A stretch of 64,000 nt of DNA, from positions 1,302,501-1,366,500 of the forward strand of contig NC_087385.1 in assembly GCF_963675165.1 (NCBI RefSeq). The letters run 5' to 3'. The stretch is from Halichondria panicea (lineage: Eukaryota; Porifera; Demospongiae; Suberitida; Halichondriidae). The notes beneath the pieces were generated by a model. The model made no database searches. It saw nothing but the letters and a program-made list of their open reading frames with translations, and was not told the origin of the DNA. Shown here one piece after another: positions 10,055 through 21,238 of the stretch (positions are counted from its first letter, which is position 1; the number at the start of each line of letters is the position of its first letter). A program made the translations under genes and the position numbers.

Positions 10055-13000
10055 TTAAAAGGGTGCTATTTTGTTCAGTTCCACCATCACCTGTGCCATG
10101 CTGGGTCGATGGCTAGGCTCTCTCTTAGTGCAGTGGACAATCAGGTCACACATAACTGGTTGCTCTCTCTGTACTTGGAGAATCATGTCTCGATAATGTT
10201 CAGCACTTGGGAATCGACTAGCGGTCACCTCACAGAGGACAATGCCGTAGCTGTACACATCGATCTTGACAGACTGTCTCAGAGGAAGGTTAAATGGATC
10301 TGCGGCTTGAGGGATGACTTCAGGAGGGGAGTAGATTATGGCCCCCTCTCCCATTGTATGAGCATGCTGCAGGAAGTTAGCTGAGCCGAGGTCAGAGACC
10401 TTCCCCTTCCACTGGTGGTTGGGCATTCGCTGGAGGAGGACGTTGGGAGCACTCACATCACGGTGTATGATGGGATCGTAGCGCTGGTGCAGGTAGTCCA
10501 GAGCTCGAGCAATGTCCATGAAGATCGAGAGGCGGTTTCCTGGGTACAGTTGATTCCTCTCGTACGATTGTCGGAGATTCATGTCCAGAAGCTCGGTGAT
10601 GATGAGAGGAGGGGACTGGTCAAACACTGCCCCAATGAACTGCACCAGGTTAGGATGTCGTACTTCAGCCAAGAGCATCATTTCTCTCTGGAGTCTCTCC
10701 AGATTGCGTGGGTTGACAATGGCAGCAAAGAGTCGCTTGACGGCCACCGTCACTGTTCCCTCCAACACCTCCCCCCATCCTCCAGTGCCAATCGTTCTCA
10801 CCATGATCACTCTGTTGGCCGGAATTCTCCACACCTCTGTGTTGTGTGCTGTCAACTCTTTCGTCTTGCCTTCTAACTCCCTCACTAGAGCTGTGATTCG
10901 AGCAGACAGGTCAACTTCTCTTCTGTTGGCCTCAGTCAATTCACAATCTTTAATCGCCAATTCTCGATCCTTCTCTTGCAACTGTAGTTGGTGGTGACGT
11001 TGAGTGTCGTGTTCTCTCTGCTCTGCTGCTCGTAACTGTTGTTCCAGAGCTCTAATCCGGTCTTGAGAGGAGTGGTCGCTGGTCTCACTGATTGATGAGG
11101 CACAAACAGTTGCTTGTTTGATCCTCTTCTCACTCAGTCGCTGAGCGGAGCCTCTAGTGTCGTTGTGGGCCACATCCACGAGAGCCCACTTCCCAACCAA
11201 GAGTCCAGCAACAGACGCTGAGGGTCCAGTCAACTCTGTAGGGTGGATTAAGGAACAAATGTAACAGTATGCACTCAGAGTCACACAAGTATTGTGCATG
11301 TGTACTTGTCTATCAGACAATATCGCATAGCGGGTAATTTTCAGGGTGACAAAATATTCGTGGTTCAGCAATATTGAGACATTTTGTGGGTAATATTTTT
11401 GTGGTTGGAGCTTGCACTACAGGTAAAGGTAGGCAAGGTCGCTTCATTCATGGGTAAAATATTCGTGGTCAGACCTTCAACCACGAAAACTACGAATATT
11501 TTACCCCTCGAAAATTACCCTCTATACGGTAGTTGACATGACTACATGTACTAGTAGCTGCTTACCAAATCTCAGTATGGTGGTCTCAGCAATATCATTT
11601 CCTAACCCCTCCCGACGGCCTCCAAACACGAGAACCTCAGTGAGTCCTGGTCCCAGACTGGTGGCAGTGATGGAGTGGAGGAGACATGGTGTCATTGACT
11701 CAGGAGATGTTACCTGGAGGCACACAAAAAATGCTCTGAGTACTGTGTATTCTGAACAGATGAAAAGAAATAATACATGTACTGATATGAGATGTGTTGT
11801 ATATGCAGGTACAAGCCCAAACGAGCTGTCTATACATGTATATATACTGCAAAAATTATACAACAAAAACACGAGGAATGTTCAGCTATATATATTGCGA
11901 CGACCTCTTACCAAATTATGCCTCAAGACTATGCAGAATAGACTGTAGGATTTTTAATACACGCTTGTGACCTTGACAACGTGATATAAAACAACAATAC
12001 AGTATAAAGGTGTGTGCGCTATAAGCGCACAAATATTTAACATCCTCCTTGATTTCAATTAGGTATAAATTTAATGTACCGTATATCTTCTAATTTATCG
12101 GACACTTCTAATTACCGAGGACAGTTGTTCTAATACAACGGACACTCCAGTGTTTTAATATTACTAAATATCTGGACAATACCTTGAAAAGTTGAGTTAC
12201 ATTCATAGACAGCAAGTAAGACTTAGAGTGCTGCAGTTAGATAGCTTTGAGTAGCTAGTTTTAGATAGCTAGTGCAACTATTCAGTCGCACACTGTTCTA
12301 TTAAACTTAGCTAGCTCGCATGCAGCTGCTTGCTTGCTGTAATTATTCCGGACACTTGGCAAGCTCTATAAAAATCTGTTCCAATTATACCTGGACAATT
12401 TTAAAAATAATTGTTTTTTGCTGTCCGCTAAATTAGAAGATATAATTATGGTACATCCATTTATTACACTATAGACTAACAGTTCATACAAGACTCACCT
12501 CTGTCCACTTGCCAGTGTCGACATTAAGTATCCACATGTCCCTCAGTGTTATGCCGTTATTATCCACTCCTCCGTACACCAGTAGTTGAGGGTGGTCTTG
12601 GCCATAGTTGAGACAACAGGCAGCATGGCCTGATCTCTCCACCGGCCATGGCTCTCCCTGTACTGGCTTCACCTTAGTGACCTCCTACACACAGTGAACA
12701 CACAGTATTGTGCATTTCAATGTGGCAGTACTAATTCTAACTCACCATGGCCCTAAAGTCAAACAAGTAGACATCATTGACTGTACGGCCAGGTTGTCTC
12801 CCTCCAGAGAGGACTGCCCTGTGCTGGTCCACCATGGTGAAGGTGAAGTCACTACAGGGAGAAGGTCTCTCTCCTCTGAGCTCAGGGGACGACCAGACAC
12901 CTGGAAGTGGGGGTGGGCAATTTAGAGAATGGTACAATGTTACATCATGCTTATAACCTTGATTGATATGAAAGTGCACTAGACTGGAAAACAACGTTCC

Positions 13001-13839
13001 TTTCTTTTGGGAAAGGGACTGGCCAGGTGACTATCAACAACTTGTATTCATTGCGTATACTGGGTTTCTTATATTGCGGTTCGGTGGTCACGTGTAGCTA
13101 CAGCATTTATGCATACCAGCAATACAGTGACGTCACTATATATATTCCGAACATTTAGTAGGGACGAGCCATTGATAGTCACCTGGCCAGTCCTTTCCCA
13201 AAAAATAAACTGGCGTGGTTTCCAGTCTAAAAGTGAACATGGTTTCCTATGTGAGTGAGCATGGGACTCCTCCCACTAGTAGCTAGATACCCTATAAGTG
13301 TATGCAATACAGCGAATGTGCACTTGACCATTTTGTGTATCAAAGAAATGGAACTCGTTTGTCCATCCCCTGGTGAATGTTGCTCCTGGTTGTGTGGGGC
13401 CCTCAATACCGCGTCCTCCAAAGCAGCACAGAGTTCTCTCATTCACACGGACAAGTCCACAACCAGTCTTTCTCATAGGCTGGCTACCAGAGGTTTCGAC
13501 TTCGGTCCACTGGAGAGTGTCCAGATCAAGCTTGCTCATGTCAGTGAAGTAAGAAGACCCATCATAACCACCAAAGGTGAACAGGTAACGACCTACACAA
13601 ACAGAGCGACCACCCCACTCTCCAGGGGGTAGAGGTCCAGTGGTGGGCAAGAGGCTCCACAGCTCAGTGCTTGGATCATACACAGCAATGATATTAGACC
13701 CTTGTCCTGGACCATCCCCTCTCCACACGTAATGGCGTCCGTCAGCTGCAGCAGAGAATAGTCTCCAACGAGGTGATGGTTCAAGTGGTGGTTCAACTGG
13801 TGGTCGACCAAGAAAGGTGCGAAGCCGAGCTTTCATTAT
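10055..13839 (-). CDS. Kelch-propeller / coiled-coil / TKL-like protein kinase, member B (725 aa)
   Basis: Exons 13329-13839 (ATG 13836), 12746-12900, 12499-12684, 11566-11713 and 10055-11235; coding length 2178 nt, exactly 726 codons. Exons 1-4 encode about six kelch blades. The last exon encodes a linker (ELTGPSASVAG), a coiled coil rich in Q, E, R (ALEQQLRAAEQREH) and a kinase domain. Visible kinase motifs are the glycine loop GTGGWGEV, Lys in VAVKRL, catalytic loop HRDVSAPNVLL, metal motif DLG in place of DFG, and SPPE in place of APE. All residues needed for catalysis appear present. No signal peptide or membrane span, so probably cytosolic. The kinase half differs strongly from members C and D while the kelch half is very similar. 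Introns hold MITEs at 11330, 12078 and 12976. Substrate and partners are unknown. Confidence 0.88.
11330..11531. mobile_element. MITE with ACCGTATAGCGGGTAATTTT-type ends (copy 1, intron of member B)
   Basis: The left end GCATAGCGGGTAATTTT is inverted at the right end (AAAATTACCCTCTATACGGTA). The interior contains repeated TATTCGTGG motifs. Related copies lie at 19423, 24653, 26994 and 56804, and one solitary end at 49596-49617. Confidence 0.8.
12078..12452. mobile_element. MITE in the intron between kelch exons 3 and 4 of member B
   Basis: GTACCGTATATCTTCTAATT at the left is inverted at the right as AAATTAGAAGATATAATTATGGTAC. Both continue inward into TATCGGACA / TGTCCGCTA. The interior is non-coding. 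Confidence 0.65.
12976..13231. mobile_element. MITE with about 60-bp inverted ends in the first intron of member B
   Basis: AGACTGGAAAACAACG... through GGCCAGGTGACTATCAA at the left is inverted at 13165-13231 (TTGATAGTCACCTGGCCAGT ... GGTTTCCAGTCT). The centre is a short unique region. Confidence 0.75.
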
Positions 13840-13880
13840 CTGGAGACATGAGGCACATGCACACTTTAATGGGCATGATG

Positions 13881-14442
13881 TAGAGTAAGTCGCTGAACTC
13901 TGTCAGACATCAAAGTGTGTCAGGTAAAAGGGCGTGTAACTCACGAACGAAACAAGACTGATTCAAACTAATTACACACACTAACTATAGGCGCTATATA
14001 TAATTATTAGCGCTTATAGCTGGAGTATTGCTGACTCAGCACTTTACAACCCTCACAAAGAAACAAGTGTAGCTCCGCTTAGCAGGGTTGCCTGATTCTG
14101 GGAATTGCTCCACTCTGTACTGCACTCTATCTAGAATGTACTCAGCTTGTATCAGTTAGCTCTAGCTGTGTAGTTTGGCAAAACGGGGTACGTTCTGGCG
14201 TAAATCGAAAAATTCGGTAGTTATCACTGCTCGGACTAGAAGCAACTTGGCCTATCCAAGTTTTCACTGGATAATAGGCCCATGGCCATCTGTTAGTGTG
14301 TGTAATGTAATTAGTTTAAATCAGTCTTGTTTTGTTCGTGCGTTACACGCCCTTTGAATCAGTCTTGTTTAATTGTTCGTGCGTTACACACCCTTTTACC
14401 TGACGCACTTTGATGTCTGACGGAGTTTGGCGACTTACTCTA
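13881..14442. mobile_element. MITE-like inverted-repeat element with TA flanks
   Basis: The left arm begins GAGTAAGTCGC after TA and includes CAGACATCAAAGTG and CAAGACTGATTCAAA. The right arm is its reverse complement and ends GCGACTTACTC before TA. The right arm contains a short tandem duplication of the GTTCGTGCGTTACAC segment. Size about 560 bp, no coding capacity. Confidence 0.75.
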
Positions 14443-14816
14443 TTATACACACAATGATATGGGTGCGTGCTGCTGTGACTACCACAGTGATCTGGTACAC
14501 TTACTAGTGATGTATAGTATATGGTCTGTCAGGCTTCTCCAGTACAGTAGTGCTGCTTTGTCTTCTTCCCAGAAATTTGTTTACACATAGATTGAGTAGT
14601 TTTTATGGTTTACAGTAGCCTACAAAACAGGAACGGTGTCATAAAATTTTGGGCCCCCCCATGTTTAGGCCCCCCCCCCCGGGCCTAGAATTTTAAAATT
14701 TTGGGACCCCCGGGCCTAGAATGTTAACAGTTTGGACCCCCTGGGGGGCCTAAACTGTTAACATTCTAGGCCCCCCACTGTGAGATTAGGCCCCCTCTTT
14801 TCTGCAGGAACAAAAA

Positions 14817-15045
14817 GCGCTTATTAGCTGACTTATCTATGCTGCATGATACTAATGGACAAAGCAAAGGGAGTGCTATGACACTATGACTTCTGGCTAT
14901 TAGCTGACTTATCTATGCATGATACTAATGGACAAAGCAAAGGGAGTGCTATGACACTATGACTTCTGGCTATTAGCTGACTTATCTATGCATGATACTA
15001 ATGGACAAAGCAAAGGGAGTGTTATGACACTATAACTTCTAGCTA
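14817..15045. repeat. Tandem repeat, about three units of roughly 80 bp, inside the Ginger-like element
   Basis: The unit contains TTATTAGCTGACTTATCTAT, GATACTAATGGACAAAGC and GGGAGTGCTATGACACTATG. It lies between the left terminus and the first open frame, a position where it could hold a promoter. Confidence 0.85.
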
Positions 15046-15133
15046 TTAGTTATCTGTGAACCCTCACCTCAGATCCTGTCAGAGAGTGTATAAAAGTAGC
15101 AAATATGTTAGCAGGCATGTTACTAAATCTACC

Positions 15134-15582
15134 ATGGAATCCAAAAGTGAAGGAAGATTTACCTTTGAAGATATTCATGCTCTCATAAGCAGGAACGAGT
15201 ACCCTTCATCCTTTAGTAAAGAAGACAAGCGTTCCCTGAGGCGGAGAGTTAAATGCTTTGATGCAGTGGATGGAGAATTGTACTATGTTGGATCTACCCG
15301 TAAGAGATAGTTGCCAGCCATAAATTACCTAGATATTATACATAATTATAGTTATCACTATATATTTGTGTCTATACATACTGTTACATGCAGTATTACA
15401 TTTTCCAAAAAGTTGATGAGAAGAGGCTTGTTGTGGAAGACAAGGAGCAGAGGAAAAGGATTATAGGAGCAATCCATGATCCAAGTCATATGGGAGTCAA
15501 CAGAACATTGGACATGATCACAGCCAAGTATTACTGGCCTGGTCAAACAAATACTACTCGCCCCAACAGGCATGCTGTCTGA
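15134..15582 (+). pseudogene. Integrase N-terminal zinc-binding region, KRBA2-like, broken
   Basis: The first segment (15134-15310) reads FTFEDIHALISRNEYPSS ... RRRVKCFDAVDGELYYVG, resembling the start of KRBA2-type integrases. The second (from about 15397) holds VVEDKEQRKRIIGAIHDPSHMGV and DMITAKYYWPG, which is the HxxxH half of an HHCC zinc module. The CxxC half and the DDE core do not follow. No simple splice joins the segments in frame. I read this as a deletion derivative. Confidence 0.6.
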
Positions 15583-15767
15583 CAAGCATGTGGATGCTGC
15601 AATGATGCTTTTAAGTGGCCAATTCTTCAAAACATCTGGGTTGCAATCGTCACTTAAAGTGCAGTTTCGTCTTGGTTTTCGCCCAATTGATTTGGACAAG
15701 CGCACGAGGGTTCAAGGTGAGTTATGTAACTGTCTCAAGATTATGAAACAATTCTTTTTATTATATA

Positions 15768-16332
15768 TTAGGAGTGCATATACTGTTTGTGCCAGAACGT
15801 CATCACTGGATCCTGACAAGTTGTATTGAAGGCAGTGTCTATGTGTATGACAGCCTGCAGACAGGCACTAAGGAATTTCCTAGATCTGTAGAAAATCAAC
15901 TACTACAGCTCTACCATCCCACACTTAGTCCACCACAACGTCAAGAAATTGGTTTACTGGCAGAGTGTCCGCCTGTCCAACAACAACAAGAGTCATAATT
16001 ATGACTGTGGCTTATTTGCTATTGCATGGGCGTACCACCTCTTAGTTGGAGACTCTTTAAACACGCTGACACTGGACCAGCAAAAACTCAGACGGCATTT
16101 GGTAAGGTGCTTTGAAAAGAAGAAACTATCAAGGTTCCCAAAATCAAGGCAGGAGACCCCTCGAAGTGAGATAGTGTGGGTATCTGTAGTAGCTTCGTGC
16201 TACCAGTGCATAAGGCCTGACTCGTGGAACGACATGGTGCAGTGTGATGGCTGCGACAGGTGGTACCACATGAAGTGTGCACGTATAAAGAAAGCTCTAT
16301 TCAGTGACTGGCACTGTAAAGACTGCAAATAG
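15768..16332 (+). pseudogene. Ulp1-type (C48) cysteine protease plus PHD finger, frameshifted
   Basis: After an acceptor (TATTAG) the frame reads VHILFVPERHHWIL, with His followed by Trp, and VYVYDSLQTG, with the catalytic Asp region. Near 15985 the frame shifts, and the next frame gives SHNYDCGLFAIAWAYHLL with the catalytic Cys in DCG. A C-terminal PHD finger follows: CYQC, CDGCDRWYHMKC and WHCKDC. The H-D-C order and spacing are those of Ulp1/SENP-like enzymes. Such proteases occur in several transposon families. The single frame change means no full protein can be made from this copy. Confidence 0.7.
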
Positions 16333-16597
16333 ACTGCAAATAGACAGCTAGTTTTTCTGTTGTTGTACTTGTTCAAGTTTTGAGATGCATCATAATAACC
16401 GCTGAGATACTTTTAATAGGGGGGCCTAAACTTTTAAGAGGGGGCCCAGAATTTTAAAATTCTAGGCCCGGGGGGGGGGCCCAATCTCATGGGGGCTAAA
16501 ATTTTATGACAACGGATAGCTATAGTTGGGCGTGGCCCGACCGTCTCCCTGATCTGACGGGACGGGAGCCGGGGAGGTCGGGTTGCAAGCCTACATG

Positions 16598-16630
16598 TAG
16601 CCTCGATTCCAGGGGCTGGAGTCGAGGCTA
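16598..16630. mobile_element. 33-bp TAGCCTCGA micro-hairpin with imperfect 9-bp duplication
   Basis: TAGCCTCGATTCCAG is inverted (one mismatch) as CTGGAGTCGAGGCTA around a 3-base loop. Flanks are GCCTACATG and GCCTACACA (7 of 9 identical), consistent with an older target duplication. Confidence 0.55.
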
Positions 16631-16654
16631 GCCTACACAGCCAAAAATCCACGG

Positions 16655-16858
16655 GAACGTTTCAGGCCCGTGGGGAAAATCAGCTGAATACAGGCCGGAA
16701 TACGGGCCTGTATGCAGATGTATTCGCCCACGGCCTGCTTACATCCTGGAACCACAGGCCCGTTACAGCACGTACATCCTGTCCTGAATACAGCCCGTAA
16801 ATAACGGGCCTGTTTCAGCCTGTACCACCCACGTCCTGCTTACAGCCTGTGCAGCCAG
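16655..16858. repeat. Cluster of short palindromic CGGGCCTGT / ACAGGCCCG words
   Basis: In about 200 bp the words GGCCCGT, ACAGGCC, GGGCCTGT, CAGCCCGT and GCCTGTACC recur in both orientations with 10-30 bp spacing, separated by TACATCCTG and GAATACAG. This is not a simple tandem repeat. Its origin and role are unknown. Confidence 0.55.
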
Positions 16859-16859
16859 T

Positions 16860-17614
16860 GTATGCGCATGCGCAGAGAGAAAATTGCTTAGCTACGAAAT
16901 CCACCAAGAGACTGAAAAGGTGCTTCTCGTTCAGTTGCAGCTTTAAAGGATGGATGGAGTAATTATATTATTTATGGAGCTGACTGCCAAGGCCAGCTAG
17001 CAAGAAAAAGAGAGAGAGAGAGGAAGTAAGTAGAGGAGCTAGTATAGTAGGTCTAATTAATACTCACTTCTGTCCATTTATCAGCTGCTAGATGTCTCTG
17101 CAATTCTTCTCTCACTGTCTCTAGGAGTCTAGCTCTATAGGCTACAAGGTGTGCTTATGTGGTCATGTATAAATAATTATGTTGACGGAGTTATTTCGTA
17201 TTGCAGATCTGGTTGCCTCGTTGTTGACTTCTTCTACAATGTTATAAGTGAGTGTTCAGCTGGTTTTTAAAATGTTGGTCCATATGCTGCTTATGTATAG
17301 GAATACACATCTAAAAAGGAGGATATGCACCTCTACAACGACTACTAAATAGGTGAGTACGAGGTATATAAAATCAATTAGTGTGGATCCGGCCTCACCA
17401 CGCCTCCATGTCATTCTATTAGTCTAGATCCGGCTAGCAATTCTAGCTGGGACTCCCAGTTCTAGCTCGTTTTGTTTAGCGTGTCAGAGACTGGGAGAAG
17501 ATGATTGGCACTCCCTGGCTCCTTTGGATGTACAGCTGTCCAGATCCCTAGAACATACCCTCCATTCTGACGAGTTATCAGTGCATAGGGTGCTTACTAG
17601 ATTCTTGCCAGCCA
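16860..17614. other. Intergenic, nothing recognised
   Basis: An AG-rich tract near 17005-17030 and scattered short frames only. No supported exon. Confidence 0.3.
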
Positions 17615-17623
17615 GTACAGTTC

Positions 17624-18349
17624 TAGCCTCGAGACCAGGCCGATTAAAATACGGCCTGGTCTCTATTGCATGGGTGATAGTGCACATGCGCAAACTGAGT
17701 TCCCCAGAATCTGGGGAATTCGTTCACATTAGTAAACCTTTGTAAAATTATACCGTAAACTAGTTTGTTTACTAGTTTCTTTCCGTATTATTTTTAACAA
17801 ATACTTGTCTCCTGTGGCTTTATGCCCTCTATTGTGTTGTCAAGAAGGCTACACACTTGTCTAAAGCCAGAAGAGGCTCTCTACGATGGTCCTATGGTGG
17901 CAGTTGGAAGCACAAAGTCAAAGACTTGCCATAGTCTGTCAGAAACACTTTAAACTCTCTCTCCTGTGAAGCTGTGGCTTATATCCTCTACTGTGTTGTC
18001 GAGAAGGTTTGCACACTATTATGAAACCAGAAAAGGCTCACATCTACCTCTACGATGGTCCTATGGTTGCAGTTGGAAGCACAAAGTCAAAGACTTGCCA
18101 TAGTTTGTCAGAAACCCAGTTCAAAACATCACGACCATCCAACCATCATAGAGGTAGATGAGAGCCTCTTCTGGCTTCGTGTGCAAGCCTTCTCAACACA
18201 ACACCATAGAGAAGGCCACAGCTAGCTAGCTAGCTAGGCTATAAAAAGCGAATAGTAGATAGTACATGGGCGTGGACGGCCACGCCTATAATTAATTACA
18301 CATGCAATAGGTACCAGGCCGTATTTTAATCGGCCTGGATTCGAGGCTA
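17624..18349. mobile_element. TAGCCTCGA-family element, 726 bp, perfect 9-bp duplication
   Basis: The left end TAGCCTCGAGACCAGGCCGA is inverted at 18300-18349, with similarity extending about 50 bp to TATTGCATG. Flanking GTACAGTTC occurs at 17615-17623 and again at 18350-18358. The interior holds two direct copies of a 140-150 bp unit (17810-17955 and 17960-18115) and an inverted partial copy (18120-18225) with CTATGATGG / CTACGATGGTCC words. No coding frame, so non-autonomous. Confidence 0.85.
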
Positions 18350-18359
18350 GTACAGTTCA

Positions 18360-19020
18360 AGCTACACACAGCACCGCTCAACTATTCTCTACCCCATTAT
18401 CTAGCTAAATCTGGTCCAACTAGACAGCAGACACAGCTAGTTAATTCAGTAAAGCCAGGGGTAGCCCTACTTCTACGGTTGTTCAGTACCCACGGTAACA
18501 ATTCCTCTGGGCTGGGCTAACTAGTTGAGCCACGCCTCCCAATTCTCAAGGCTAGGTACATGTCTCTGTCTAGCTGCTTCTTCAGCTTCTTGCTCAGTTT
18601 TGTGGCTTAGAGAAAGGCCAGCTACTCAGGGGGAAGAGTCCAGATGAAAGTCTGGCAGCCAGGTGACGTCCAAACGGTCAGTTATTCCTTCCACCAACTT
18701 TTTAATCTAGTCTAGTCCTGCTTGCACTGCTACTACTACTGCTACTCTTCCTACTACTACTGCTACTCTTCCTAGCTAGTCAAAGGTTTCTTTTTTTTTT
18801 TTTTTTAAACTGCATATGCACAAAGAGACATCAAAGCTTACATCAAAGGACACAGATTTTTAGCCTACTTGACTGATAAGGCCGTTACCTAGACTACAGT
18901 TTGTTTGTCAGGGAGGAGCTCACATACAACTTCATCTAATTCATCATAACGATTCGTTACCGTTGTTGTAATTTCTACAACAGATTGCCAAGGAAAGAGA
19001 GAGGCTGAGGCCTTGTGAAG
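18360..19020. other. Intergenic with CTACTG repeats and a T tract
   Basis: Short (CTACTG)n-like repeats at about 18725-18775 and a run of 16 T at about 18790. No gene was recognised. Confidence 0.4.
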
Positions 19021-19062
19021 GAGGCTAGAACAAAGCTTGCAACCCGAGCTCTGCAACCCGAG

Positions 19063-19380
19063 TAGTTGGGCGGAGCCCGACCGTCCCTGACGGGAGGTCG
19101 GGTTGCAAGCCTATCTGGAATTTGTTCTGCGCATTATGTAGTACTGCTATGAATATTATTATTCTCAAGTGGGTGTTAACCGACTTGATGACGTTGTAAA
19201 CCACAGGATGGCACAGCAATACTGCATGCGGTTTTGCAACTAGATGCAAGCGGAAGTGTAACCAAGCCACGTGAAAAATGCTGCAATCTGATAGGGCGCC
19301 ACTATAGTGGCGCTAGAACAAATCCCAGATAGGCTTGCAACCCGACCTCCCGTCAGGGACGGTCGGGCTCCGCCCAACTA
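19063..19380. mobile_element. Foldback element with 66-bp arms (GTTGGGCGGAGCCCGACCGT)
   Basis: The arm 19063-19128, running GTTGGGCGGAGCCCGACCGT ... GGTTGCAAGCCTA to TTTGTTCT, is inverted at 19315-19380. Each arm itself contains a palindrome around CCGTCCCTGACGGG. A related single arm occurs near 16527-16595. The interior is unique non-coding sequence. Confidence 0.75.
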
Positions 19381-19852
19381 CAACCCGAGGAGACGGTCGA
19401 GCCACGCCCAACTAGGATAGCTACAGTATAGCGGGTAATTTTCGTGGGCAAAATATTCGTGGTTTTCGTGGTTGGAGGTCTGACAACGAATATTTTACCC
19501 ACGAATGAAGCGACCTTGCTACCTTTACGTACCTACAATCCAAGCAGCAACCACAAAAATATTACCCACGAAATGTCTCAATATAGAGGTTATGCAGATC
19601 CGCCCACTTCCGGCCAAAACTCCCTAAAAACTCATTAATTAGGGGGCGTGGTTACATACGTCCGCCATTTTGAGTGGCAAAAAGCGCGCACAAGTGGCAA
19701 GCAGTGCAATGTTATTTGCAAAAGTTTGCAGCTCTACTATGGCTGAGTACGAGTGTGATGCAGGGAGAGTCTCCAACTACTTTCAAGAACTAGAATAGGG
19801 TGCTATAAAGCTATCATGTCAAGAAAAGGAGCATAAACAACAAGACAATGGA

Positions 19853-20936
19853 TAGCCTCGATTCCAAGCCGCTGAGAAAGACGGCCTGGTATACACTGTT
19901 TACGCATGCACCAGAATTACCCAGAATCTGGGTAATCGTAAATTGCAGTATATTTATCAGTATTCTTATTCCGCATTAGTTTGTAAAACATTGATATCCG
20001 TTTCATTTATAATGATGTCATTGAAAAAAGAAATCTAGTCCAAGTTGTGTATGTAATGGCTGCTACCTTCTCATCTGCTCTTGCGTATGCGTTATCCTGT
20101 GTTGGAAAACCAGGTCTAGTCTTGAAAGACAAGCAGCTGGAGGCGTTGAAGTGTCTGTACGCTGGTGTTTATGTGGGTACCGTACCGACCGGCTATGGCA
20201 AGTCCCAGAGAGCAAGTCCATCTGCTTTCCAGACACTCCCTTTCTTGATTGATGTAAAGCTTGACAGGACCAGTGCACCTCTCTCTGAAAGAAGTGTTGT
20301 GATGGTGATTTCTCCTCTTGTTTCTCTGAGTGAAGCCATCTTCAAAGTGTTGGTGTGTCTGTTCGACGTTCAGTGCCATTCTCTCTGGAAGGAAGTATTG
20401 TTGTGACATTTGCCGAAAATTGGTCACAGAGTAAGTACGTGGTATCTGATCCGAGAACTGTGTGGCCTGAATGTGTTTACAATCCGAGGGACTTGTTGCT
20501 TGAGTGTGTATCCGGACTTGTTGCTTGAGTATGTATTAATGGATAGTGCTTTCAATGGTAAATCTATTGTGTAAATCAATAAGTAGTCCTCACATTATGT
20601 TACGTCACAGCCACTGTACTTATCCACATTTATTTTTTACCCACAGGTTTAACTAATTTCTTATGAGAGTAACTTGTCGCCTGAGTGTGTATCCGATTCG
20701 AGCCTCAAGTTAATGAATAAATGTACAGAGCTGATGTTTTACTTAGCTGTCTCTGTCTACAGTATATACAGAGAGGTAGCCTCTCCTTTTTCTTTTTTCT
20801 GTTCTTTATCACAATAAGATAAAATACTGTTTTAACGTTCAATGAGATAAAATACGGTAAATAATAAATTAATTGTCCACCCACGCGCCAACAGTAAATA
20901 CCAGGCCCACTATTCAAGGGGCTGGAGTCGAGGCTA
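19853..20936 (+). mobile_element. TAGCCTCGA-family element carrying a RecQ-like helicase fragment
   Basis: TAGCCTCGATTCC at the left pairs with GGAGTCGAGGCTA at the right, and similarity continues inward through GGCCTGGTAT. Flanking GACAATGGA is present on both sides (19844-19852 and 20937-20945), a perfect 9-bp duplication. Length 1084 bp. Confidence 0.85.
20047..20406 (+). pseudogene. RecQ-like helicase N-terminal fragment inside the mobile element
   Basis: The frame reads VLKDKQLEALKCLYAG, then PTGYGKS (Walker A, motif I), then FQTLPFLIDVKLDR and VVMVISPLVSL (motif Ia). These are the first motifs of RecQ-family SF2 helicases, in the right order and spacing. The frame ends at 20406, before the DEAD/DEVH box and the second RecA domain. 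There is no conserved upstream start context. It is either captured host or transposon sequence or the remnant of a longer autonomous element. A complete helicase cannot be made from this copy. Confidence 0.65.
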
Positions 20937-21238
20937 GACAATGGATAAACCATGCAAACCAATTGACTGAATTGTAGATTTATAGAGCTGCACACACATG
21001 TCTATTGCACTGATTTCTGTTTCCATATCATGTTTATGTTCAGTATCTCTGGAGAGAGAGCGTCTTGACTCTTTCTGCCTGTGATAGAGTGAATAACAAA
21101 ACGGTAGTTTTGCAACTTTTGTGCTCCCCATTCTTTCTAATTCTCTTGACTGCAGCTACCCATCAACTATGGCATTCTAGATATAGCAATACAATGATAG
21201 TCTTGATCCTTTAGAGTGTCTGATTGCATTACCAACAG

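Larger units (their letters stand above)
14637..16511 (+). mobile_element. Ginger-like TIR element with 4-bp target duplication, internally deleted
   Basis: The ends are inverted: TGTCATAAAATTTT at the left and AAAATTTTATGACA at the right. Both continue inward into CATG, C/G runs and the shared word GGGCCTAGAATTTTAAAATT. The flanks carry ACGG on both sides (14633-14636 and 16512-16515). Inside are an integrase zinc-binding remnant, a Ulp1-type protease and a PHD finger, in that order. TG-type ends, a 4-bp duplication, a gypsy-like integrase and a PHD finger together match what is reported for Ginger1 DNA transposons (family knowledge). The integrase catalytic core is missing, so this copy is non-autonomous. 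Confidence 0.7.

Noticed and set aside
10055-11371. Kinase frame of member B extended upstream to a Met-Leu-Asn-His start at 11371
   Set aside because: The extension runs through an acceptor at 11235 into an intron containing a MITE. Splicing from kelch exon 4 gives an exact frame and matches members C and D.
20047-20406. Functional RecQ helicase gene
   Set aside because: Only motifs I and Ia are present and the frame stops before the catalytic DEAH-type box.
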